DNA from: JAFGTX01 sp942492225
GTDB lineage: Bacteria; Bacillota; Clostridia; Peptostreptococcales; Acidaminobacteraceae
Length of the DNA: 42,812 nucleotides
Assembly (NCBI GenBank): GCA_942492225.1
Contig: CALODS010000050.1
Coordinates: 1-42,812 of the forward strand
Direction: 5' to 3'
Position 1 is the stretch's first letter. Every line of letters starts with the position of its first letter. Positions 25,651 through 33,518 of this stretch are shown in pieces. The translations under genes and the position numbers were made by a program. The notes beneath the pieces were generated by a model. The model was given only the letters and a program-made list of their open reading frames with translations. It did not search any database and had not been told where the DNA came from.

Positions 25651-26208
25651 TTAAACCTCCATAACCTCAGCTTCTTTTTGTGAAACTAAGTCATCAATCA
25701 TTTTAACAAACTTATCTGTTGCTTTTTGAACATCTTCTTCATATGATTTTAATTCATCATCTGTAATTTCTTTACTTTTATTTAATTTCTTGAATTTATC
25801 GTTTGCTTCTCTTCTTTCATTTCTAAGTGCTATTTTAGCATCTTCACCCGTCTTTTTAACGATTTTCGTTAATTCTTTACGTCTTTCCTCTGTTAACATC
25901 GGAATAGATAAACGAATAATTTTTCCATCATTTGATGGATTTAGGCCTAAGTCAGACATAAGGATTGCTTTTTCAATATCACCTAATGCAGTTGTATCAT
26001 ATGGTTGAATTTGAAGCAATCTTGGCTCAGGAACAGATATCGCCGCCAGTTGTTTAAGTGGTGTTGCTGAACCATAATATTCAACTGTGATTCTGTCTAA
26101 GATTAAAGGATTGGCTTTTCCAGCTCTAATACTATGAAGCTCTTCTTTTAATACTCTAATTGTTTTTTCCATTTTTTCTTGTAATTGATTTTTAATTTCA
26201 GATGCCAT
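25651..26208 (-). CDS. frr: Ribosome recycling factor
   Basis: RRF splits post-termination ribosomes together with EF-G. The 185-residue product shows the family's three-helix bundle pattern: EKTIRVLKEELHSIRAGKANPLILDRITVEYYGSATPLKQLA, then PYDTTALGDIEKAI, LGLNPSNDGKIIRLSIP, and LTEERRKELTKIVKK. The ATG overlaps the pyrH stop by one base (TAATG), with GGGAGG upstream. Confidence 0.98.
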   Translation of the reverse strand: MASEIKNQLQEKMEKTIRVLKEELHSIRAGKANPLILDRITVEYYGSATPLKQLAAISVPEPRLLQIQPYDTTALGDIEKAILMSDLGLNPSNDGKIIRLSIPMLTEERRKELTKIVKKTGEDAKIALRNERREANDKFKKLNKSKEITDDELKSYEEDVQKATDKFVKMIDDLVSQKEAEVMEV

Positions 26209-26921
26209 TAAAATGCCTCCCTAATGATTGTTCCAATTTCTTCACCGTAAATTACTTTATTAATATTACGCGTGTCTTTTAGTCCAAAGACATGAATTGG
26301 AATATTATTTTCCATACATAATGTAATTGCAGTTGTATCCATAACTCGAAGACCCTTTTGCAATACTTCTTTAAATGTTAATTTATCAAATGATACTGCA
26401 TTTGGATTATCAAGAGGATCACAGTCATAAACTGCATCAACTTTCTTAGCCAGTAATATAATATCAGCTTCAATTTCAGCTGCACGCAAAGATGCGGCTG
26501 TATCTGTTGAGAAAAAAGGGTTTCCCGTTCCAGCTGCAAATATTACAACTCTACCTTTTTCTAAATGTCTCACTGCTTTTCTACGAATATAAGGTTCTGA
26601 TATTTGTCTCATTTCAATTGCACTCATGACTCTTGATTGAAGGCCATTTTTTTCTACAGCATCTTGCAAACCCAGTGCATTCATTACTGTTGCCATCATC
26701 CCAATATAATCTGCAGTACTTCTATCCATGTCTTCACTGCTTCTACCACGCCAGAAGTTTCCGCCACCTATGACAACTGCAACTTGTACGCCTAAATCGA
26801 TTAGGCCTTTAATCTCCTGTGCAACTTTATCTACGGTATTTGTATCAATACCAAATCCTTGAGGACCAGCTAATGCTTCACCGCTCAGTTTTAATATAAC
26901 CCTTTTCTACATCGGTTTCAA
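26208..26921 (-). CDS. pyrH: Uridylate kinase PyrH, with an in-frame amber codon at position 5
   Basis: PyrH phosphorylates UMP to UDP (amino-acid-kinase fold, hexameric). From the TTG at 26921, seven bases after GGAGG, the frame reads LKPM, then TAG (26909-26907), then KRVILKLSGEALAGPQGFGIDT and continues to FGLKDTRNINKVIYGEEIGTI. Family members have a Tyr at this point (xPxYKRxxLKLSGEAL), so TAG replaces TAT or TAC. No ATG, GTG or TTG follows until MDRST at 26729, which would remove the phosphate-binding loop. Full length would be 237 residues, normal for the family. The enzyme is usually essential, so a sequence error or readthrough is likelier than a dead gene. Confidence 0.85.
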
Positions 26922-27045
26922 ATCACGACCTCCATTCTTCTATAAATACATTCTACAGAATTATTAAAAATCCTCTATTTTTTCTTATACCATTTTTTGA
27001 TATTGTCATTCATCTTACTGGTATAAAGTTAAATTCTTAAATAAA

Positions 27046-27068
27046 GCGCCTACCCGTTTGGTAGCCGC
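27046..27068. terminator. Imperfect hairpin upstream of pyrH
   Basis: GCG-C-CTACC pairs with GGTAG-C-CGC around a 5-nt loop, with one mismatch. On the minus strand it is followed by TTTATTTAAG. It lies between the tsf terminator and pyrH and may be a second terminator or part of the pyrH leader. The rest of the 26922-27102 gap shows nothing clear beyond AT-rich sequence. Confidence 0.4.
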
Positions 27069-27102
27069 ATTTTGTTAATTACATAATAACTGGACTTATA
27101 AA

Positions 27103-27126
27103 AAGAGAACACCATGGTGTTCTCTT
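27103..27126 (-). terminator. Terminator after tsf
   Basis: A 24-bp palindrome (AAGAGAACACCA with its complement) sits about 19 nt downstream of the tsf stop. On the minus strand it runs into TTTTTATAA. It separates rpsB-tsf from pyrH. Confidence 0.8.
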
Positions 27127-27144
27127 ATAAGTTATTCAAATGAA

Positions 27145-27789
27145 TTAACCAAGTTGCTTAGCAACTTCTTCAGCAAAGTTTTCTTCTTTCTTTTCGATAC
27201 CTTCGCCTACTTCAAATCTTGAGAATCTTCTAATAGAAAGATTTTCACCGATTTTAGCTATTTTTTCGTTTAATAAGTCTTGGATTGTAAGATCAGGATT
27301 CTTAACGAAATCTTGTTCTAAAAGACAATTTTCTTTGTAGAATTTAGAAATTCTTCCTTCAACCATTTTTTCAATGATTTGCTCAGGTTTTCCTTCGTTT
27401 CTAGCTTGGTTCGCTAAAACTTCTTTTTCAGCAGTAATAATGTCTTCTGAAACTTCTTCTCTTCTTACAAATCTAGGATTAGAAGCTGCAATTTGCATTG
27501 CTACATCTCTACCAAATTCTTGGAATTCTTCATTTTTAGCAACGAAATCTGTTTCAGAATTGATTTCAACAAGAACACCAATTCTTCCACTATGAATATA
27601 AGAAACAACGATACCTTCCGCTGCTACTCTACCAGCTTTTTTCGCAGCTTTAGCAAGACCTTTTTCTCTTAAAACCTTGATTGCCGCTTCCATATCACCA
27701 TCAGTCTCAACTAATGCTTTTTTACAATCCATCATACCTGCGCTTGTAATTTCTCTTAACTCTTTTACGCTTGCAGCTGTTACTGCCAT
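27145..27789 (-). CDS. tsf: Elongation factor Ts
   Basis: EF-Ts recycles EF-Tu by exchanging GDP for GTP. The N-terminal UBA-like domain reads VKELREITSAGMMDCKKALVETDGDMEAAIKVLREKGLAKAAKKA. The core shows EINSETDFVAKNEEFQEF, which contains the TDFV motif that reaches the EF-Tu nucleotide site. At 214 residues it is the short form, with a single main core subdomain ending RRFSRFEVGEGIEKKEENFAEEV. It follows rpsB with a terminator-like hairpin between them. Confidence 0.97.
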   Translation of the reverse strand: MAVTAASVKELREITSAGMMDCKKALVETDGDMEAAIKVLREKGLAKAAKKAGRVAAEGIVVSYIHSGRIGVLVEINSETDFVAKNEEFQEFGRDVAMQIAASNPRFVRREEVSEDIITAEKEVLANQARNEGKPEQIIEKMVEGRISKFYKENCLLEQDFVKNPDLTIQDLLNEKIAKIGENLSIRRFSRFEVGEGIEKKEENFAEEVAKQLG

Positions 27790-27827
27790 AATAACGCCTC
27801 CTAAAATAATATATTCTCATAAAAAAA

Positions 27828-27845
27828 GGTAGGGCATGCCCTACC
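27828..27845 (-). terminator. Hairpin with T-run between rpsB and tsf
   Basis: The 18-bp palindrome GGTAGGGCATGCCCTACC is followed on the minus strand by seven T residues. It lies 9 nt after the rpsB stop and about 38 nt before the tsf start. It should act as a partial terminator (attenuator) that makes tsf less abundant than rpsB. Confidence 0.8.
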
Positions 27846-27853
27846 CTTAAGTT

Positions 27854-28567
27854 TTACGCTTCTTTTGTTTCTTCTACTGTATCTTCGCCTTGCTTGCTTT
27901 CGATTACAGCGTCAGCCATTTTACCTGCGATTAATTTAACTGCTCTAATCGCATCATCGTTACCAGGAATAACATAATCAACTTCTTCAGGATCACAGTT
28001 TGTATCTACGATACCAACTACAGGAATACCTAAAAGTCTAGCTTCTCTAATAGCGATTTTTTCTTTTTTAGGGTCTACAACGAACATTACACTTGGTAAC
28101 GTGTTCATTTCTTTAATACCGCCTAAGAATCTTTCTAATCTATCTTTCTTAAGTCTTAACTTGATTACTTCTTTTTTAGGAAGGGCTTCAAAAGTTCCAT
28201 CTTCTTCCATTTTTTCTAACTTGTATAATAAGTCAACTCTTTTTCTAATTGTTTTGAAGTTTGTAAGCATTCCACCTAACCATCTTTGGCTTACGAAGTG
28301 CATACCACATCTCTTTGCTTCTGATTCGATTGCTTCTTGAGCTTGCTTCTTAGTACCAACAAATAATACTTTTCCGCCACCTTCAGCAGCTTCTTTGATA
28401 ACGTTGTACGCATCATCAATTAGTCCAACAGTTTGTTGTAAGTCGATAATGTAGATACCATTTCTTTCTGTGAAGATATACGGAGCCATCTTTGGATTCC
28501 ATCTTCTTGTTTGGTGACCAAAATGTACACCAGCTTCTAATAATTGTTTCATTGAAATTACAGACAT
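27854..28567 (-). CDS. rpsB: 30S ribosomal protein S2
   Basis: S2 is a late-assembling 30S protein. Motifs are SMKQLLEAGVHFGHQTRRWNPKMAPYIF, VGTKKQAQEAIESEA, FVSQRWLGGMLTNFKTI, PSVMFVVDPKKEKIAIREA, and GIPVVGIVDTNCDPEEVDYVIPGNDDA. The frame is open up to 28600, but the ATG at 28567 (MSVISMKQLL) fits the family and has GGAGGAAG just upstream, giving 237 residues. A long leader with a hairpin precedes it. Confidence 0.98.
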   Translation of the reverse strand: MSVISMKQLLEAGVHFGHQTRRWNPKMAPYIFTERNGIYIIDLQQTVGLIDDAYNVIKEAAEGGGKVLFVGTKKQAQEAIESEAKRCGMHFVSQRWLGGMLTNFKTIRKRVDLLYKLEKMEEDGTFEALPKKEVIKLRLKKDRLERFLGGIKEMNTLPSVMFVVDPKKEKIAIREARLLGIPVVGIVDTNCDPEEVDYVIPGNDDAIRAVKLIAGKMADAVIESKQGEDTVEETKEA

Positions 28568-28611
28568 AATTTCTTCCTCCTTAGTTTTTATCCTCCCCAT
28601 CGTTCATCTTC

Positions 28612-28640
28612 ATAAGAAACCTCTAAAGGCACCTTCTTAT
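28612..28640 (-). promoter_or_regulatory. Possible rpsB leader hairpin
   Basis: In the 5' leader of rpsB, ATAAGAA pairs with TTCTTAT around an inner ACCTCTAAAGGCACC segment that can form further pairs. Ribosomal protein S2 genes in other bacteria have autoregulatory leaders. Whether this is one is inferred from position and folding only. The rest of the 28568-28719 gap shows no separate gene. Confidence 0.35.
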
Positions 28641-28719
28641 AAATTGCGATAGGTGTGTAATATTTCCTTGAAAAGTATAACATAACTGGCCTATGAGTGC
28701 AATACAAAAGAGATTTTTT

Positions 28720-29379
28720 TTAAGAACGTTTCATATTCAATATTAGTTGTATTTCACCAATTCCAATATTTAGTTCTTTAGCGATTTGTTTTAATGAATA
28801 TCCTTCACTTCTTAAAGCAATAATTTGGGCTTTAATATCATTCTCTTCTTTTTTATATTGGCTCACTGATATGACAGGTTTAACCTCAACTGAACGTGGC
28901 TGATCCTTCATTTCATTATTACATTTATCATCTTCCACCCTATTAATATTGTCAATACGACTTTCTAAATCAAAGGCCTTTTCTACTGTAACATTATCTT
29001 GTAATGATAGTTTTTTTTCTTTTTCTATTTTTTTAAACTGTTTCTCTTGTAATGAAATAATCTTCCCTTGTTTCCCAATTATTCCTTCAAGTACAGTGAT
29101 TTTTTCATTTAATAATTCTATTTCTTTTTCGTGAATGCTATATTTACCTTCCAGATTTCCAGAAATATCATAAAAAGCTTCACTCATCTCATTGAGAACT
29201 GATTCTAGCTCAACTATTGCTTGTTCTACTGCTATAGTCGTTTCATCTCCACTATTTAGAGACATTTTTTTGTTTATTCTTCCACCAACAAAATATGCCT
29301 GTTTAAATTCTCTTCTTAACAGAATTAAAGCGCAAGCAATTATCCCCGCGCCTAATAACACACTATATACACCAATCAT
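28720..29379 (-). CDS. SwrB-like membrane-anchored helix-turn-helix protein (DUF6115-like)
   Basis: One N-terminal membrane helix (VYSVLLGAGIIACALILL) is followed by a long charged coiled-coil (about residues 50-125) and a C-terminal helix-turn-helix (IIALRSEGYSLKQIAKELNIGIGEIQLIL). The same layout and the same place, between the end of the che/sigD operon and rpsB, are seen for SwrB (YlxL) of B. subtilis, which promotes flagellar basal body assembly. The homology is inferred from position and architecture rather than sequence identity. The length is 219 residues, longer than SwrB at about 167. The HTH may mediate protein contacts rather than DNA binding. Confidence 0.75.
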   Translation of the reverse strand: MIGVYSVLLGAGIIACALILLRREFKQAYFVGGRINKKMSLNSGDETTIAVEQAIVELESVLNEMSEAFYDISGNLEGKYSIHEKEIELLNEKITVLEGIIGKQGKIISLQEKQFKKIEKEKKLSLQDNVTVEKAFDLESRIDNINRVEDDKCNNEMKDQPRSVEVKPVISVSQYKKEENDIKAQIIALRSEGYSLKQIAKELNIGIGEIQLILNMKRS

Positions 29380-29388
29380 GATGCCACC

Positions 29389-29727
29389 TCATATCTTCAT
29401 ATCAAAATGACTTCTTCGTAAATAGGGTTTTGTATCCTTTTTAGTTTTTTCATCATCTTTTTCTTTACTCTTAGACACTAATTTTTTCTTTTTTCTTTTA
29501 TTATTTGAATTCTTCTCGTTCTCTTCACGCTCTTTTTCACGTATACGTGCAGATTCCTTTTGTTCATTTTTCTGAACAGATTGCAATTTTTTTCTGGTTG
29601 TTTCTTGGTTACGCATTTGTGTATTGTGCTGTGCATTCTGATCTTTATGCACAACTACTTCTTTTGCGGCATGTTGTTTTTGAATTCTTGGCAACATTGT
29701 TTGCATATCGATTGGACGAATTGACAT
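29389..29727 (-). CDS. Small highly charged protein of unknown function
   Basis: A 112-residue protein beginning MSIRPIDMQTMLPRIQKQHAA and then almost entirely Lys, Glu, Arg, Gln and Asn, with likely helical or disordered structure. I chose the ATG at 29727, with GGAAG about 8 nt upstream; a GTG two codons earlier is possible. It lies between the DUF342 protein and the SwrB-like gene, 9 nt from the latter, so it is in the fla/che transcript. I do not recognise a function. The conserved-looking N-terminal IRPIDMQTMLP is the only motif. Confidence 0.7.
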   Translation of the reverse strand: MSIRPIDMQTMLPRIQKQHAAKEVVVHKDQNAQHNTQMRNQETTRKKLQSVQKNEQKESARIREKEREENEKNSNNKRKKKKLVSKSKEKDDEKTKKDTKPYLRRSHFDMKI

Positions 29728-29757
29728 AAGCACACTTCCATTTCTTAGCGATAGACT

Positions 29758-31176
29758 CTACATTGAAACAACAATAATCTCGCCACCATCTTTTTTTATA
29801 ATGGCACGAGTTAATTTAGCCTTTACATTGTAAAAAGAATTACCTATTTTAATTTTGGTACCAGGATAATATTCTGAAGCTGATACCTGTGAACCCATTA
29901 ATTGACTGATGGTTTCATTAACTATTTTAAACCTAGTTGTCATTTGAACAAACTCATCTTGATATTCTATGCGAGATTGTCTTGTTTTTTCATACATGGC
30001 TTTTAATTCATTATTAGACGGATCTGCATCAGATTGCTTCTTCAATATTGTAAGCGCCTGATCTAATTTCTTAATACCAACTTTATGTTCTTTCAATTCA
30101 TTTGCAAGAAAGTTATACTCATCCATAATCTTGCTATCCATACCTAGTTTCAAATAGGTAATCGTTCCCATTTCAGAACCGATTACTTTTGCTTCTATTT
30201 GTTTTCTAACTTGTATAGAACCACCTATGAGCAATCCTTTTTTGCCAAGTGCTTTTAATATACCGTCACATACAATTTCTGAATGCATAATAGAACTAGA
30301 TTCTATATTACCAGCAACATAAACATTACAGTTATTCATAAAACCACAAATCATATCACCGTCACATTCAATTTTAGCAAGGTCATTTCCTTGAATGCCT
30401 ACACTGATAAATAGATTTCCCTTTGTTCTAACCGTACTCGCTTCAACAATACCATTAATTTCTAAATCGCCTTCACATTCAACGGAATACCCAGAAGTAA
30501 CATTTCCATTAATAACCACTTTTCCGCTAAACTCAATATTGCCTGTTTTTACACCAACATCTCCGTCAATGTTTAACACTTGTATTACTTCTATTTTTTC
30601 ACCCGAAAACTGAACAGTTCCATCAACAGTTGATACCAGTTGAAGTTCATCTTCAGTCATTTCGACATTTTTACCAAATTTAAAATTCGTAATTTTTCCA
30701 GGTCTTGCTTTAATAATTTTACCGGTAACCGTTGTACCATTTTTGCCGTCTGTAGGCATCGTTCTACTGGCAAGAACATCACCAACACAAATTGTTTGAA
30801 TCAAGTTAAGATGTTTAAAATCAACTTTCCCATTTTCCAAAATAGTTGGTTTTATCTCTTCTTCTTCTTTAACAAAGAACTCTATAACACCATCTTGGCC
30901 ATTTACATGCTCAATACCTTTTGCTACACGAACACTTGAACAATTTAGTGGATCTTCTACAATGCGATTAATCATTTCAAAATCTAAACCAAAGACAACA
31001 TTTCGTTCTTTTAAGATTTTAACAATCTCTTCTTGCGTCAATTTATAAGTTTTAGAAAACATGTCTAAACTTAAATAAGCCTCATAATAATCACTTGATA
31101 TTGAGACTTTTGATTCATACTTTTTATCTGATTGTTCTTCTTTCGTTGCTACATTTTGTTCATTGTTCTCTGCCAT
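29758..31176 (-). CDS. DUF342 (FapA-family) beta-helix protein
   Basis: A 472-residue protein of the FapA/DUF342 family. The N-terminal domain (about 25-180) contains LTQEEIVKILKERNVVFGLDFEMI and a linker with ASRTMPTDGKNGTTVTGKII, a family hallmark. The central part (about 200-345) is a run of short beta-strand repeats such as VVINGNVTSGYSVECEGDLE and GDMICGFMNNCNVYVAGNIE, expected to form a right-handed beta-helix. A coiled coil and a small C-terminal beta domain follow. It lies directly after sigD. A role in motility or the envelope is suggested by context only; the biochemical function of the family is not settled. Confidence 0.88.
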   Translation of the reverse strand: MAENNEQNVATKEEQSDKKYESKVSISSDYYEAYLSLDMFSKTYKLTQEEIVKILKERNVVFGLDFEMINRIVEDPLNCSSVRVAKGIEHVNGQDGVIEFFVKEEEEIKPTILENGKVDFKHLNLIQTICVGDVLASRTMPTDGKNGTTVTGKIIKARPGKITNFKFGKNVEMTEDELQLVSTVDGTVQFSGEKIEVIQVLNIDGDVGVKTGNIEFSGKVVINGNVTSGYSVECEGDLEINGIVEASTVRTKGNLFISVGIQGNDLAKIECDGDMICGFMNNCNVYVAGNIESSSIMHSEIVCDGILKALGKKGLLIGGSIQVRKQIEAKVIGSEMGTITYLKLGMDSKIMDEYNFLANELKEHKVGIKKLDQALTILKKQSDADPSNNELKAMYEKTRQSRIEYQDEFVQMTTRFKIVNETISQLMGSQVSASEYYPGTKIKIGNSFYNVKAKLTRAIIKKDGGEIIVVSM

Positions 31177-31186
31177 AGTTTCACCC

Positions 31187-31918
31187 CTAAAACTGCTTAA
31201 GTTTCGTTTTCAATTTTATTATTGCTTTTGAATGCAATTGTGAAATTCTTGATTCTGATATTCCCATAACACTCGCTATTTCTTTGTAGGTAAGCTCTTC
31301 ATAATAATAAAGTGATATGACCATCTTTTCTTTTTCCGGTAAATTGTCTATTTGAAGCTTTAACTGCCCTTCTGTTTCTTTTGTATCTAGAGAAGCTTGC
31401 GGATCCATCTCAACATTTTCAGATTTAACATCGATTGTGCCCGATTCATTAATCGTATCTTCCAAAGATAAGATTGCTAAATTAGAGACTTCATTCAAGG
31501 TTTTATATAATTCTTCTTTTGAAATACCTAACTCATCTGCTAGTAAGGTATCAGTATACTGATCTCCATGTTGATTTTGCAATCGTTCTAATGCAGCTTC
31601 AACTTTTTTGTATTTTTGACGCGTACTTCTAGGGATCCAATCTAATGATCGTATCTGATCAACGACGGCTCCCCTAATTCTAATATTTGCATACGTTTCA
31701 AATTTAACATTTTTTTCAATATCAAATTTTTCTATTGCATCAATCAAACCAATAATTCCATAACTTACCAAATCGTCGTACTCAACATTGTGATTGTAAT
31801 TAATATATAACCGTCCTGCAATTATTTTTACGAGTTCTATATATTCAACGATAAGTTTTTCTTTGCATTTACGGTCATTGGTTTCTTTATAGGTCTTCCA
31901 TAAACTTGATAGTGACAT
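31187..31918 (-). CDS. sigD: Flagellar sigma factor SigD/FliA
   Basis: This sigma-28 class factor directs late flagellar, motility and chemotaxis genes. Region 2 reads YDDLVSYGIIGLIDAIEKFDIEKNVKFETYANIRIRGAVVDQIRSLDWIPRSTRQ, the FliA/SigD signature. Region 3 follows (TDTLLADELGISKEEL), and region 4 is LPEKEKMVISLYYYEELTYKEIASVMGISESRISQLHSKA. The length is 243 residues. The order cheC-cheD-sigD is that of B. subtilis. No anti-sigma factor FlgM is in the window. Confidence 0.96.
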   Translation of the reverse strand: MSLSSLWKTYKETNDRKCKEKLIVEYIELVKIIAGRLYINYNHNVEYDDLVSYGIIGLIDAIEKFDIEKNVKFETYANIRIRGAVVDQIRSLDWIPRSTRQKYKKVEAALERLQNQHGDQYTDTLLADELGISKEELYKTLNEVSNLAILSLEDTINESGTIDVKSENVEMDPQASLDTKETEGQLKLQIDNLPEKEKMVISLYYYEELTYKEIASVMGISESRISQLHSKAIIKLKTKLKQF

Positions 31919-31942
31919 AACAGCGCTACCTTTCGTAGAATT

Positions 31943-32428
31943 TTATACTTCCTTGGTACCGTGCCCAATGGTTTTTATAAGTAACTTCCCTGAATCGGCA
32001 TAAAATTCGATCGTACGTCCATAGTTCCCACCGGTTTCATCTGCTTGAATAGGAATACGATAGGCTCTTAAAATTTCTCGCACTGCTTCTGCATTACGTT
32101 CACCGATACGCATTGTATCACTGCCACTTGAAAAAGAGAACATTTGAGCACCGCCAGCAATTTTGCCGACTAAACGGCGTTTGCTTGCGCCAAGTGCCTC
32201 CATTTTCTTGAGCAGATCATCAATACCCGTATCAGCAAATTTAGCAATGTTTGAATTGTTTTTTATTGTCTTGCTTGAAGGTAACATAATATGTGCTAAT
32301 CCTGATACTTTAGTCACTGGATCATAAAGACAAATACCAATACATGATCCAAGTCCTAAAGTTGAAAGCACATTAGGTGCACTCGTCACCTTTAAATCTG
32401 CCATTCCAACTTTAATCATTGTACTCAT
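31943..32428 (-). CDS. cheD: Chemoreceptor glutamine deamidase CheD
   Basis: CheD deamidates glutamines of chemoreceptors and, bound to CheC, raises CheC phosphatase activity. The catalytic Cys is in LSTLGLGSCIGICLYDP, and the His is in SGLAHIMLPSS. GKIAGGAQMF and GERNAEAVREIL are family motifs. The ATG overlaps the cheC stop (ATGA). The product is 161 residues. Confidence 0.95.
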   Translation of the reverse strand: MSTMIKVGMADLKVTSAPNVLSTLGLGSCIGICLYDPVTKVSGLAHIMLPSSKTIKNNSNIAKFADTGIDDLLKKMEALGASKRRLVGKIAGGAQMFSFSSGSDTMRIGERNAEAVREILRAYRIPIQADETGGNYGRTIEFYADSGKLLIKTIGHGTKEV

Positions 32429-33042
32429 AGTGTAACCCCTAAACTATTTAGTAACTTCTCATAAGAATCAATTTCAGGTATTAAGAAAAAATACCCTTGA
32501 ACTGATTTTGCAATATCTTCTTCAATAAACTGATTTTCAATTATCAAAATAGTATCACCCATTAATCCAAACTGAATTGCAGGCACACTTAGAATCGCAC
32601 CTGCCATATCCATACATAACGACGGAATAGATATTTGAATATTCAAATTCGTCAACCCTGATAGCGATGATATATAAGATCCTGATAAAATATTACCAAT
32701 TTCTTGCAACGCAGAAATTGTAAATTCATCAAATGTTGCATCTTCTCGCGGCATTAATAAATTGACAAGATTTAATGCTGATTGAATATTGAGGACAAAC
32801 ATAATACTGCCCTCAATATCTCCAGATAGTTTAAAGAAAATACCACATACTTCTTTTTCTGCGCCACCTAATAAATCTGGCACCTCAGATAACTCCATAA
32901 CATTTACCTTCGGTACATTCATGTCTACTTTTTTATTAATCATTTTAGCGAGTGCTGTTGCTGCATTCCCTGCACCAATATTACCGACTTCTCTTAATAC
33001 GTCTATTACTATATCGTTAAATTCAGCAATGTTTTTTCCCAT
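32425..33042 (-). CDS. cheC: CheY-P phosphatase CheC
   Basis: CheC dephosphorylates CheY-P in adaptation. Two copies of the D/S-xxx-E-xx-N active-site motif are present: DVLREVGNIGAGNAATALA near residue 13 and SALQEIGNILSGSYISSL near residue 110, typical of CheC rather than one-site CheX. The length of 205 residues is normal. It forms an overlapping pair with cheD. Confidence 0.94.
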   Translation of the reverse strand: MGKNIAEFNDIVIDVLREVGNIGAGNAATALAKMINKKVDMNVPKVNVMELSEVPDLLGGAEKEVCGIFFKLSGDIEGSIMFVLNIQSALNLVNLLMPREDATFDEFTISALQEIGNILSGSYISSLSGLTNLNIQISIPSLCMDMAGAILSVPAIQFGLMGDTILIIENQFIEEDIAKSVQGYFFLIPEIDSYEKLLNSLGVTL

Positions 33043-33057
33043 CTCTACACTCCTAAG

Positions 33058-33501
33058 CTATTCTATATCTAATTCTTCAACACCTAGCACCTTCTTCAAA
33101 TCAATTAACATAACGATACGACCATCACTTTTACCAATTTCCTTAACGAAATTAATCGTTGAGTGGTTATTTATAGATGGTGCTGCATCTACGTCATCTC
33201 GATCGAGTTGAAGGACTTCTGACGATGAATCTACTATCATACCGATGTTCAATTCATTGACACTTACTATAATAATTCTCGTTTCTTCATCAAATTCCTT
33301 TTTTTCTATACCAAATCTTTTTCTTAAATCAATTACAGGTATAATATTACCTCTTAAGTTAACAACACCTATAATATAACTTTCAGCATAAGGAACTCTG
33401 GTAATTGCAAAAGGTTTTTCAATATTCTCAACATTACGTATGTCAATGCCATAATGCTCACCGGCTAATTTGAATATTACATATTCTCTAATTGTGCTCA
33501 T
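33058..33501 (-). CDS. cheW: Chemotaxis coupling protein CheW
   Basis: CheW links chemoreceptors to the CheA kinase. The SH3-like repeats are visible: YVIFKLAGEHYGIDIRNVENIE, then ITRVPYAESYIIGVVNLRGNIIPVIDLRKRF with the receptor-binding NLRG motif, and EETRIIIVSVNELNIGMIVDSSSEVL. The frame opens at 33519, but the ATG at 33501 (MSTIREY) has AGAGGAG upstream and fits the family. It follows cheA. Confidence 0.96.
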   Translation of the reverse strand: MSTIREYVIFKLAGEHYGIDIRNVENIEKPFAITRVPYAESYIIGVVNLRGNIIPVIDLRKRFGIEKKEFDEETRIIIVSVNELNIGMIVDSSSEVLQLDRDDVDAAPSINNHSTINFVKEIGKSDGRIVMLIDLKKVLGVEELDIE

Positions 33502-33518
33502 ATCAACATCTCCTCTCA

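Noticed and set aside
26907..26909. Pyrrolysine at codon 5 of pyrH as a firm call.
   Set aside because: TAG is used as a normal stop at the BCCT gene and cheA, the position is normally Tyr, and no downstream element was seen. It is kept only as an item to check.
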